Of a DNA stretch of 64,000 nt, positions 32,323 to 42,081 are shown piece by piece. Positions within the stretch are counted from its first letter, which is position 1, and every line of letters starts with the position of its first letter. Origin of the DNA: Cepaea nemoralis (taxonomy: Eukaryota > Mollusca > Gastropoda > Stylommatophora > Helicidae). The translations under genes were made by a program, and so were the position numbers. Below the pieces are notes generated by a model. It was not told where the DNA came from. It did no database searches and saw nothing but the letters and a program-made list of their open reading frames with translations. The stretch is from positions 182,501 to 246,500 of the forward strand of contig JACEFZ010004239.1 in assembly GCA_014155875.1 (NCBI GenBank). Reading direction: 5' to 3'.

Positions 32323-33120
32323 CGGCGTTCCGAGCCATTGAGGTTCTTTGCTGCAGATACAATCCGTCTCCATTCGTCTCTCTGGTTGACCTTCTCTTGC
32401 CAGTCGTTGATTCCAAGTGCTTGTAGGTCTGTATATATATTATCTCTCCACCGTCTTCTTGGTCTACCTCGGGGTCTACGGTCATTTATTTCCTGATGTA
32501 AGCGAGTTTTGTTTCCCTATTATCTTCCATTCTTTCTATATGCCACCAGCCATTGTAGTCTATTAGCCTTTATGATACTAGTGATTAGCGGGGACTTAAA
32601 CAGATCATAAATGTCTTTGTTACTTCTTCTTTTCCACTCTCCACTTTGTGTATCCCTAATGGGTCCAAAGATGCGTCTTAAAACTTTGTTCTCAAAGGTT
32701 TGTAATAAGGCTTCGTCTCCTGTCGTTGTACTCCAGGTTTCAGAGCCATACAGCACAACTGGTCTGATCAGTGTTTTGTATATTGTGATCTTGGTGTTAC
32801 GAGATAGCGCCTTTGATTTTAGTAGATGTTGTAGTGCATAGTATATATTATTTCCAGAATTGATTCTAGTTTGTATTTCTTCCCTTATGATGTTGGAGCA
32901 GTTGAAGATTGTACCCAGGTATTTGTATGTTTCCGTTCTTTTAATGGCCATATTATCTATTTGTATGTGGCCAGAGTTTTTAGCATAGAAATTACCATAT
33001 ATTCTGTCTTATCTTGGTTGATAACCAGCCCCATCTGTTGGGTTTTTTCCTTTAAGTGAGTCAATATTTCCAATGTCTTTTGTTCATTTTCCCCTATAAT
33101 GTCTATATCATCTTCAAAAG
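32323..33120 (-). pseudogene. LINE-T: RT C-terminal half, inserted in the mariner relic
   Basis: Minus-strand LINE relic. It begins with FEDDIDIIGENE, a form of the F/Y-A-D-D catalytic motif with Ala changed to Glu, followed by MGLVINQDKTEYM. After a frameshift it reads MAIKRTETYKYLGTIF, RPVVLYGSETWS and NKVLRRIFGPI, then RLQWL. The last part, in another frame, is PRGRPRRRWRDNI, NDWQEKVNQRDEWRRIV and NLNGSE, running straight into (GAA)n. The set is typical of RT C-termini in LINEs without RNase H. The 5' part is missing from 33120 upward. Confidence 0.88.
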
Positions 33121-33900
33121 TCTGGCATGTTTAAAATTTTGCGCAATATGAGTTCCACATTGTCTCACAAAGGAGAACATATTTCAAAGAAAAACAATGT
33201 GTTCTGAAATACTGGAGAGTTTTGATGTCAAAGGAGAGAATTTCGTTTGTCAAAGATCGTTACAGGTGACGAAACCAGAGCTCGCCATTATTTGCCTGAG
33301 ATGAAAAAAATGCAGTCAATCCACAATCACACAGATTCACACACAATCACACAGATTCACACACAATCACACAGATTCACACACAATCACACAGATTCAC
33401 ACAGATTCACACACAATCACACAGATTCACACACAATCACACAGATTCACACACAATCACACAGATTCACACAGTCACACAGATTCACACACAATCACAT
33501 AGATTCACACACAATACCTCCTTCATCAGGGAAGAGTGTGGTCACTGTTTTGTGGGACATTGGTTGGGTGATTCTTGTGGAAGTCAAGCCAAGAGATAAG
33601 ACAACAAATTCTGAAGCTTACATTAAAACACTAACAAAATTCAGTAAGCGGCTCCACATCGTTGGGTCGAACAACAATCCAGCAGAACTGTAGCTCCAGC
33701 ACGTCAATACACGCCCTCACATAAGTCGGAAAACACAGGAGGTAATTGTCAAATTGGACTGGACTGTATTTCGTCATTCATCCTATAGCCTCGATCTGGA
33801 TTCTCATCTGTTAAGCCCACTTAAAAGTGCCAGGTCTTATGACGATAAGGCTGAGATTCATGCAGTTTAAAAACATTGCTGCTTGAGCAGGAGGACAAAA
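33121..33900 (+). pseudogene. Mariner transposase, catalytic-domain remnant
   Basis: One frame reads LSKIVTGDETRARHYLPEMK. IVTGDET carries the first catalytic Asp of mariner DD34D enzymes. A 20-bp tandem repeat (33321-33510) has expanded inside the gene, and the frame then reads GKSVVTVLWDIGWVILVEV, corresponding to the usual GKVM.TVFWD..G..LVDF. Further decayed parts read NTRPHISRKTQEVIVKLDW, where the family has the second Asp (HDNARPH), and SSYSLDLD for the family's YSPDLAPSD. At least two catalytic positions are damaged, so it is inactive. Confidence 0.85.
33321..33510. repeat. 20-bp minisatellite inside the transposase relic
   Basis: About nine copies of ACAGATTCACACACAATCAC with some 10-bp slips. 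It expanded inside what was coding sequence. Confidence 0.93.
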
Positions 33901-34120
33901 CCGGTTAAAGTCAATCCAAGCATGCTCTTGTTTCGCGCTTAGAGTACAGCTGTACAAGTTGATGGCCGTTAAGTAGTAAACTAGTGTGTGTAGAGGAAAT
34001 GTTCACGAATATTGTTTTTAAATTTCATTTAAGTTGAAGGGATAGTCTCCGAAAACAGTTGTGTTTCATTACTCTCTGGCCGTTCCTCGTGCCCGCGCGC
34101 GCGTGTGTATATTGACTTCT

Positions 34121-34200
34121 TGTCCTTAACTTGGGGCCTTAAATTACAAGTACCTCAGAGGTATGAGTGGATTCGCCTAATGGTGAGGGACACTGGTTAC
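34121..34200 (+). repeat. Interspersed repeat family E, copy 2
   Basis: GTCCTTAACTTGGGGCC, ATTACAAGTACCTC and GATTCGCCTAATGG match 6890-6970. Confidence 0.5.
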
Positions 34201-34282
34201 ACGGAAAGCTAATCTACATGCAAACATCAGTCCAGTGCACTAGAAGTAGTAGCACGTGTGTGGGCTATGCTTGTGTGTGAAC

Positions 34283-34347
34283 GCACACACACACACACAC
34301 ACACACACAATTCTCATGTGTGTACGTGTGTGTGTGTGTGTGTGTAC
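34283..34347. repeat. Inverted (CA)n / (GT)n pair
   Basis: A (CA)n run at 34283-34309 is followed after a few bases by a (TG)n run to 34347. The two could pair into a hairpin. Confidence 0.85.
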
Positions 34348-34349
34348 AC

Positions 34350-34957
34350 ACAAAGTGCTCATGTGATCTGTTAAAACACCTCCCATGTTACGCGCGGTTC
34401 CCCGTGGCCCGCATACACCAGAAGCTAGTCGTCGGCGACACCACAATGGGTTCCTGATGTTTTGGCAGAGTAAAGCAAATATGCTCTTTCTTTCATCCAC
34501 ACACGACACACAAGTGCAAGAGTAACCGCTAAAACGTTCCCCGGGCTGGATATTGTACGCTGACTTTATATGAAAGCTGGTCGTTTCTATATACTCTAGA
34601 ATGCATACACACGTTTGCGTATGCATACACACACTCACGTAGACAACCTCATCGCCCTTGACAACCATTCCCTGAGAATCATTTTTCTAAAACGTTTGTT
34701 CCATACTCCCAGTCGTCTGGGCCCATTCTTCCCCCCTAGGATGTCTAAGCCAGACACGTGTCTGCAGTTGTGAGTGTGTTCCTTGTGTGTAGTGATTTAT
34801 TGCGGCCTATGACTTTCTAGACACCGAGCACAGTACACACTTCACCCCCGCCCTTCTCCCCGCCCCACAGATGAAATATATACTAGATAGATACACTGGT
34901 GATATGTTGCCACTAAGAAGCCGGCTGCATGCACAGACTACAAGTATGTTCTAACGG
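34350..34957. other. No recognisable gene
   Basis: No product or repeat that I recognise. Confidence 0.45.
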
Positions 34958-35150
34958 ATACTGGCGGCAGCGGTAGTGTAGTGGGTAGATTTCGCCTGCC
35001 AGCTGGGTTATCATGGGTCGAATCCCTATCGGGGCGGATTTGTACAATTAACCTGGCTCCCAGGTCGATCCAGTCCAATACTGATACCGCGACATGTCTG
35101 AGAAAGTACAGTCGGCCGACATCACCACCCAGCCGCGGGCCCAACGGTCT
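34958..35150 (+). mobile_element. SINE-C, tRNA-Gly-like head
   Basis: GTAGTGTAGTGGGTAGATTT and CGCCTGCC resemble the 5' half of tRNA-Gly, with an A box. GGGTCGAATCCCTATCGG is a B box about 40 bp downstream. An unrelated body follows (GGTCGATCCAGTCC, CTGAGAAAGTACAGTCGG), and it ends near a short CTATACTCTATACTC repeat. The body excludes a genuine tRNA gene. Confidence 0.7.
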
Positions 35151-35317
35151 ATACTCTATACTCTATACACATGTGCATCCAGAACCTCATGCTCAGTGGG
35201 TCTTAACGCGAGTACAATCTGATGTGACTTTACCATAACATGCACGTCTCTAATCGTTACTTCTCTAGTCTATGTTCTAAGACACTATGCTTCTTTAGTC
35301 AACTCTTCTTCTTTGTT

Positions 35318-35548
35318 CTCCTCCTCCTCCTCCTCCTCCTCCTCCTCCTTCTTCTTCTTCTTCTTCTTCTTCTTCTTCTTCTTCTTCTTCTTCTTCTTCT
35401 TCTTCTTCTGCTCTTCTTCTTCTTCTTCTTCTTCTTCTTCTTCTTCTTCTTCTTCTTCTTCTTCTTCTTCTTCTTCTTCTTCTTCTTCTTCTTCTGCTGT
35501 TCTTCTTCTTCTTCTTCTTCTTCTTCTTCTTCTTCTTCTTCTTCTTCT

Positions 35549-35583
<35 letters not shown>

Positions 35584-35682
35584 TGCTTCTGTTCTTCTTC
35601 TTCTTCTTCTTCTTCTTCTTCTTCTTCTTCTTCTTCTTCTTCTTCTTCTCCTTCTTCTTCTTCTTCTTCTTCGTCTTCTTAA
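35318..35682. repeat. (TCC)n(TTC)n homopyrimidine tract, about 365 bp
   Basis: CTC units pass into TTC units, broken only by a few G-containing interruptions (TGCTC, TGCTG, TCTGC, TCGTC). All long Ser/Phe/Leu and Lys/Glu/Arg frames in it are artefacts. Confidence 0.98.
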
Positions 35683-35884
35683 GCAAACATTAGCGATCAT
35701 GATTCTCCGAACCTCTCTGTCAGCGCATATTTTGGTTATGTTCATTTCACTCAGATGTTTACAATGCCTACAAAGACATTTCCCAGCCTTCCCGTGCTTC
35801 TATTTCCCAGCGTTTACCTTTATGCGATGAACTTCTCCATTTAACCTCTTATATTCCAACAATATCGTGCGTGTTTTTCTTTTT

Positions 35885-36500
35885 GATTTATGAGTGATCT
35901 AGTTACAGGATTGTGTATGATTGTTTTGTGGGTGATCTGGTGACAGAATTGTGTGTTATTGTTCTACGGGTGATCTAGTCAGGGGCGTGTATGATTGTTT
36001 TATGGGTGATCTAGTGACAGCATCGTGAATGATTGTTTTATTGGTGATCATGTGACAGCATCGTGTATGATTGTTTTATTGGTGATCTAGGGCAGGGTCG
36101 TGTATGATTGTTTTATGGGTGATCTAGTGGCAGGATCGTGTATGATTGTTATGTGTGTGTGTTATATAGCGACAGGATTGTGTGTGATTGTTTTATGGGT
36201 GATCTAGTGACAGGATCGTATATGATTGTTTTATGGGTGATCTAGTAACAGGATCGTATATGATTGTTTTATGGGTGATCTAGTGACAGGATCGTATATG
36301 ATTGTTTTATGGGTGATCTAGTGACAGGATTGTGTGTGATTGTTTTATGTGTGATCTAGTGACAGGATTGTGTATGATTGTTTTATGGGTGATCTAATGA
36401 CAGGATTGTATATGGTTGTTTTATGGGTAATCTAGTGACAGGATCGTGTATGATTGTTTCATGGGTGATCTAGTAGCAGGATCGTATGTGATTGTTTTGG
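35885..36500. repeat. 39-bp minisatellite, about 15 copies
   Basis: The unit is GTGATCTAGTGACAGGATCG followed by TGTATGATTGTTTTATGG(G). Copies differ by point changes and small indels. Confidence 0.93.
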
Positions 36501-36739
36501 ACAGCGTGTTTAGTTTGCATGTTAACTACATGAGCCTTCTTTTTGCCGAGGCTTTAGTTGGATCTAACAATACCCCACTATTTCGTCGGACTAGGCGCCA
36601 GAGTACTGGCGAAGAGCGACAAAAAAAAACAACCTGGTCTTCAACTTGTATATTACATGAAATGAATTGCATGTCACTTACAGAATATTCCTGTCAACCT
36701 CAGCAATTATTGCCTGTTCGTGCTTTATTAGGTAATTTT

Positions 36740-36840
36740 TATTCAGTAGCTTGTCATTTCTTTCTGAACGGCCGACGTCTCATACCATGGGCTCTGATTC
36801 CAAATCGAACCCTCTACTCGATGTATCGGGGCGTGATGAA
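36740..36840 (-). mobile_element. SINE-A fragment
   Basis: TTCAGTAGCTTGTCATTTC, TTTCTGAACGGCCGACGTC and AAATCGAACCCTCTACTCG match the minus-strand order of the full SINE-A at 50308-50546, through the B box. Confidence 0.65.
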
Positions 36841-37569
36841 ACTGCGAGTCTCACTTGCCAGTTCATAAACCCATTAGGGCTCCGGCAGTTTGTAAATAGT
36901 TAACTACTTGTGAATGTCTGCAACACCCGGCTAAACAGAAATACAATAACCAAACATTCACTAAACAAAACCTAAACAGACTATTGTTTCTTTCTTCCAT
37001 AAGTGGGCTGTGAGTTTCTACACTGAGTTCACGTGGTGAGTTGTATTTAGTTGACAGTGAGAAACAAACTTGAGCTTTCAACTACTCCAGAACGACGGCA
37101 ATAGAAAATATCGCGAGGGAGTCAATAACAAACAGCCGCGATAGAGCGGGCCACTGCTGACAATGTTTAACTGGTCTGTAATTGATCAGCGCTGATGTAG
37201 AAGGGTATTGCTGTCGTTTGTTTAGCCTGTACTTAACTTAGTTCCGTGCCTGTATCCTGTGGAAGAACGGGCGTCTTTCAATGCTCATAGTGTATTTCAC
37301 GTATGCTTTACATTGTCGTACGCTGCAGGTTTATACATGAACGTAACCAGCAGTCATGTTAGAGCCGACTTTCTGAGATCTTTCCAGAAGCACCCCTGCG
37401 GGCAGCAGCGGCGTTCAACAATATGATGTTGTTTTATTTCTTGTTTCAAATACCCTACACTTTGTGCCTCGTTCTCGGCAGGTTGGAGTAGTGAACAAAT
37501 AATACAAAAGTCAGTACTAAAATGGGTACTTAACAAATAACACGAAAAATAAAAAATGCAATGTTAGTT
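36841..37569. other. No recognisable gene
   Basis: Short frames only; no family recognised. Confidence 0.45.
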
Positions 37570-37662
37570 GCGCTGTCCTTTACATGACGTCGCAGTTAAT
37601 CCCAGTATTTTTGGTTGTGTGTGGTTTATTAAGCAAGTTACGTTAGTAGTTTGCAGACCGTG
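37570..37662 (-). mobile_element. SINE-A 3' half, inverted partner
   Basis: TCCTTTACATGACGTCGCAG and, further on, TTACGTTAGTAGTTTGCAG match the SINE-A 3' half read on the minus strand. It faces the plus-strand copy 25 bp away. Confidence 0.6.
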
Positions 37663-37686
37663 TCGCGTTGTGTTATAACGTGTTGG

Positions 37687-37812
37687 TATGGGAGCCGGTC
37701 GTTCAGAAAGCAATGGCAAACTACTGAACGTAAAATTTGCCTAGTACATTCAACAGCAGCTGAAAAATGCTGATGTTGACTGCAACGTCCTGCAAGGAAT
37801 ATGCAACAACAA
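37687..37812 (+). mobile_element. SINE-A 3' half
   Basis: GGGAGCCGGTCGTTCAGAAA, GCAATGGCAAACTACTGAAC and ATGCTGATGTTGACTGCAAC, ending GCAACAACAACAAAA. The tRNA head is missing. Confidence 0.8.
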
Positions 37813-38284
37813 CAAAATGTTTGCTATTGGAATAACGTGTAACATTAGATAACTTATTATTTTTGAAATTCTTCTTGCACTTCTTCTTTCTCGTCTTCAA
37901 CTCCTGCCACACGGCTTCCTCTTCACAATCTTGCTGCTGCGCTTCATTCTCTCTTTCGTTCATACATGTTAATATGTTAATCAACCGCAGTATTTAGTGA
38001 GCCCGTGAACTACTTCGTGTAAAGACGTGGATTTGTTTCGTTATCTCATGAGACACTCGCCACTTGTTGTTGGTGACATTGTATAGACGTTTCTGGTGGC
38101 AGTCAAACAGGACATTGTGAAAAATGATCACCCAGTATGCCATATTATTATGACCTGAGGATATTCAAGTGGTTTACGGGTGGAACCAGAAGAAATAAAC
38201 TGGACCGCGCACCACGTACAAGTCCAAGGTGTAGGTGAGTTGAACCTGTTGATTTGAGATAGTAATTGTCGGTCATGGGGTTTG
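37813..38284. other. No recognisable gene
   Basis: No gene or repeat that I recognise. Confidence 0.45.
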
Positions 38285-39340
38285 TACTCCGCAGCCGCTG
38301 GTAAGTGGGATGTGTTGATTTGAGATAAAGCAATGGCCAATTGTAAGTGGGATGTGTTGATTTGAGATAAAGCAATGGCCAATTGTAAGTGGGATGTGTT
38401 GATTTGAGATAATGCAATGGCCAATTGTAAGTGGGATGTGTTAATATGAGATAAAGCAATGGCCAATTGTAAGTGGGATGTGTTAATATGAGATAATGGC
38501 AGTGGCCAATTGTAAGTGGGCTGTGTTAATATGAGATAATGGCAATGGCCAATTGTAAGTGGGATGTGTTGATATGAGATAAAGCAATGGCCAATTGTAA
38601 GTGGGATGTGTTAATATGAGATAATGGCAGTGGCCAATTGTAAGTGGGCTGTGTTAATATGAGATAATGGCAGTGGCCAATTGTAAGTGGGATGTGTTGA
38701 TATGAGATAAAGCAATGGCCAATTGTAAGTGGGATGTGTTAATATGAGATAAAGCAATGGCCAATTGTAAGTGGGATGTGTTAATATGAGATAAAGCAAT
38801 GGCCAATTGTAAGTGGGATGTGTTAATATGAGATAATGGCAGTGGCCAATTGTAATTGGGATGTGTTAATATGAGATAAAGCAATGGCCAATTGTAACTG
38901 GGATGTGTTAATATGAGATAAAGCAATGGCCAATTGTAAGTGGGCTGTGTTAATATGAGATAATGGCAGTGGCCAATTGTAAGTGGGATGTGTTGATATG
39001 AGATAAAGCAATGGCCAATTGTAAGTGGGATGTGTTAATATGAGATAAAGCAATGGCCAATTGTAAGTGGGATTTGTTAATATGAGATAAAGCAATGGCC
39101 AATTGTAAGTGGGATGTGTTAATATGAGATAAAGCAATGGCCAATTGTAACTGGGATGTGTTAATATGAGATAAAGCAATGGCCAATTGTAAGTGGGATG
39201 TGTTAATATGAGATAATGGCAGTGGCCAATTGTAATTGGGATGTGTTAATATGAGATAAAGCAATGGCCAATTTTAAGTGGGATGTGTTGATTTGAGATA
39301 ACGGCAATTGCCAATTGTAAGTGGAATGTATTGATATGAG
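38285..39340. repeat. 42-bp minisatellite, about 25 copies
   Basis: The unit is CAATGGCCAATTGTAAGTGG, then GATGTGTTAATATGAGATAA and AG. A 43-bp variant reads ATGGCAGTGGCC. Because 42 is divisible by 3, the minus strand carries a repeating HINTSHLQLAIALS frame, broken wherever the 43-bp variant occurs. There is no sign that it is translated. Confidence 0.95.
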
Positions 39341-39589
39341 ACAGAATATTGTTGATATAGTCAGTATTAACTAATCACTGGTAAGTACGTTGTGTTGATC
39401 TCAGAGAGCAAGTGATGGTGTAATCAGTGCTGACTAACTGCTAGTATGTGGGATGTGTTGATCTAAGATAGCTAGATGTTAATCTAGACAGTTAGTCAGT
39501 ATTTTATAATCGTTGGTAAGTGGGGGTGTGTTGATCTGCGAAAGCAAATTGCTGGTGTAGTCAGTTAGTGTAACCTTTGGCAAGTGGGA

Positions 39590-39712
39590 TATGTTGATCT
39601 CAGATAGCAAGATGTTGATGTACTCAGTACTCAGTTGATCTCAGATAGCAAGATGTTGATGTACTCAGTACTCAGTTGATCTCAGATAGCAAGATGTTGA
39701 CGTACTCAGTAC
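39590..39712. repeat. 41-bp minisatellite, about 3 copies
   Basis: GTTGATCTCAGATAGCAAGA followed by TGTTGATGTACTCAGTACTC, three times. The stretch from 39340 holds older, diverged units of a similar kind. Confidence 0.85.
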
Positions 39713-39735
39713 ACACTAACAATTGATGAGTTGGT

Positions 39736-40690
39736 CTTGTTCACCTCCCCAGACACACTATCATATCACGGTGGTCTTGTTCACAGTCCCAGACACACTC
39801 TCACACCATACTGGACATGTTCACCGCCCCAGACACACTCTCACATCATGCTGGACATGTTCACCGCCCCAGACACACTCTCACATCATGCTGACATGTT
39901 CACCGCCCTAGACACACTCTCACACCATGCTGGACATGTTCACCGCCCCAGACACACTCTCACACCATACTGGACATGTTCACCGCCCCAGACACACTCT
40001 CACATCATGCTGGACATGTTCACCGCCCCAGACACACTCTCACACCATACTGGACATGTTCACCGCCCTAGACACACTCTCACATCATACTGGACATGTT
40101 CACCGCCCTAGACACACTCTCACACCATACTGGACATGTTCACCGCCCCAGACACACTCTCACACCATACTGGACATGTTCACCGCCCCAGACACACTCT
40201 CACACCATACTGGACATGTTCACCGCCCCAGACACACTCTCACACCATGCTGGACATGTTCACCGCCCCAGACACACTCTCACACCATGCTGGACATGTT
40301 CACCGCCCCAGACACACTCTCACACCATACTGGACATGTTCACCGTCCCAGACACACTCTCACACCATGCTGGACATGTTCACCGCCCCAGACACACTCT
40401 CACACCATGCTGGACATGTTCACCGCCCCAGACACACTCTCACACCATACTGGACATGTTCACCGCCCCAGACACACTCTCACACCATGCTGGACATGTT
40501 CACCGCCCCAGACACACTCTCACATCATACTGGACATGTTCACCGCCCCAGACACACTCTCACACCATGCTGGACATGTTCACCGCCCCAGACACACTCT
40601 CACACCATGCTGGACATGTTCACCGCCCCAGACACACTCTCACACCATACTGGACATGTTCACCGTCCCAGACACACTCTCACATCTCAG
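39736..40690. repeat. 40-bp array P, copy A (about 24 units)
   Basis: The unit is CATGTTCACCGCCCCAGACA followed by CACTCTCACACCATACTGGA. The period is exactly 40 bp. The unit has no stop in any plus-strand frame, so three overlapping frames of up to 262 codons run through it. A homologous array lies at 56405-57620. Confidence 0.96.
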
Positions 40691-40884
40691 TGGTCTTACT
40701 CTGCCAACAGTTTGAGATCAGCTGATCCAGATCACCATATCGACCCTTGTGTTGTACGATATATGTAGGTTACAGAGCAGAAAGAGCTGTCTGTATTTAC
40801 TCGGTCACATACAAGGACGCTCTCCCCGCTACAGCCTTCCTACGATATGCCAGCTAATACGCATGTTCTTTGTCTTACTTAGTA

Positions 40885-41110
40885 CAGCGGGCGCGTTGGT
40901 ATAACGGCTAGGAAGTTTCACCAACAATGGCATGGCCGCGGTGGGGCGAAAGTTCGATTCCTGGACTCGCCGCTCAACACGGGAGGGAAAGACGATCCAC
41001 CTAATCCTCCATGCACCCACATACCCACATACAAAATGTGCTGGCTCTAGCACATCATAGACCATCCCAGGTTCCTGAGAAGTGTCAACCATGTTTTGTC
41101 TGTAGTGATG
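40885..41110 (+). mobile_element. SINE-D, copy A
   Basis: GCGTTGGTATAACGGCTAGG resembles an A box, and GCGAAAGTTCGATTCCTGG carries a B box. The body reads CACGGGAGGGAAAGACGATC and runs to a TTTTGTCTGTAGTG end. It is also present at 57815-58070, so it predates the duplication. Confidence 0.6.
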
Positions 41111-41139
41111 TATGTTCACGTAGAACACAACCATTATCA

Positions 41140-42081
41140 TTAGAGTAATATATAGTTCCTCTAGAGGAAACTACTTGTGTAATGTATGTTCCCGTAGACA
41201 AGCAGATGATTTGCCATCTAAAGAAATATATGTTCCCCTACACTAGCAGCTTAGCAGCTGACATTGTCTAAAGAAATATGTGTTCCCAAAGACCCACAGA
41301 AGGCATTTTATCTAAAGAAATATATGTTTCCGTAGACCAGCAGATGACATATTATCTAAAGAAATATATGTTCTCTTAGACCAGCAGATGACATATTATC
41401 TAAAGAAATATATGTTCTCTTAGACCAGCAGATGACATATTATCTAAAGAAATATATGTTCTCTAAGACCAGCAGATGACATATTATCTAAAGAAATATA
41501 TGTTCTCGTAGACCAGCAGATGACATATTATCTAAAGAAATATATGTCCCCATAGACCAGCAGATGACATATTATCTATAAAAAAATATATGTTCTCGTA
41601 GACCAGCAGATGACATATTATCTAAAGAAGTATATGTTCTCGTAGTCCAGCAGATGACATATTATCTAAAGAAATATATGTTCTCGTAGACCAGCAGATG
41701 ACATATTATCTAAAGAAATATATGTTCTCTTAGACCAGCAGATGACATATTATCTAAAGAAATATATGTTCTCGTAGACCAGCAGATGACATATTATCTA
41801 AAGAAATATATGTTTCCCTAGACCAGATAAGATTTTATCTATAGAAATGTATGTTCCCGTAGACCAGCAGATGACGTGTCATCTAAAGAAACATGTGTTC
41901 TCTGTGAACAGCAGACGACATTTTGTCTAAAGAAATATATGTTCCAGTAGAACACATAAGAGAACATTTTATCTATAGAAATGTGTTCCCGTAGAACACA
42001 GACGACATTTTACACAGAGAAATATGTTCCCGTAGAGCTTAGGCAATATTTTACATAGATAAATATGTTCCCATAGAACAT
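41140..42081. repeat. 44-bp array Q, copy A, left part
   Basis: The unit is CATATTATCTAAAGAAATAT followed by ATGTTCTCGTAGACCAGCAG and ATGA, 44 bp. Towards the right the units change to a TTTTACACAGAGAAATATG, TTCCCGTAGAACACAGACG type. The LTR element interrupts the array; it resumes at 50547. Confidence 0.94.
42077..42081. repeat. LTR element target-site duplication, left (AACAT)
   Basis: AACAT here and at 50293-50297 immediately flank the TG...CA ends of the element. Confidence 0.9.

Larger units (their letters stand above)
31821..34087 (+). mobile_element. Mariner-type transposon relic, split by a LINE
   Basis: The ends form a diverged inverted repeat. The left reads GACGGTCAAAAAGTAATGAA; the right, on the minus strand, reads GAACGGCCAGAGAGTAATGA. 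Between them lie two transposase pieces: an N-terminal remnant at about 32080-32222 and a C-terminal remnant at 33121-33900. A minus-strand LINE (32223-33120) separates them. The position of a TA duplication is unclear because the outer flanks are CG/CA-rich and themselves inverted. Confidence 0.75.

Noticed and set aside
34958..35035. A functional tRNA-Gly gene
   Set aside because: A and B boxes are present but the acceptor arms do not pair and a SINE body follows.
35285..35830. Long poly-Lys/Glu/Arg and poly-Ser/Phe/Leu proteins
   Set aside because: Translation artefacts of the TTC/TCC tract.
36446..36868. A 140-codon plus-strand ORF
   Set aside because: It begins in the 39-bp minisatellite and runs through antisense SINE-A; no recognisable domain.
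38128..39264. A repeat protein with HINTSHLQLAIALS units
   Set aside because: It arises because 42 bp is divisible by 3, and 43-bp variants break the frame.
39927..40715. A 262-codon His/Thr/Pro-rich protein, and its 263-codon counterpart at 56639-57430
   Set aside because: Frames of equal quality exist in all three phases of the 40-bp repeat; there is no start context or non-repeat domain.
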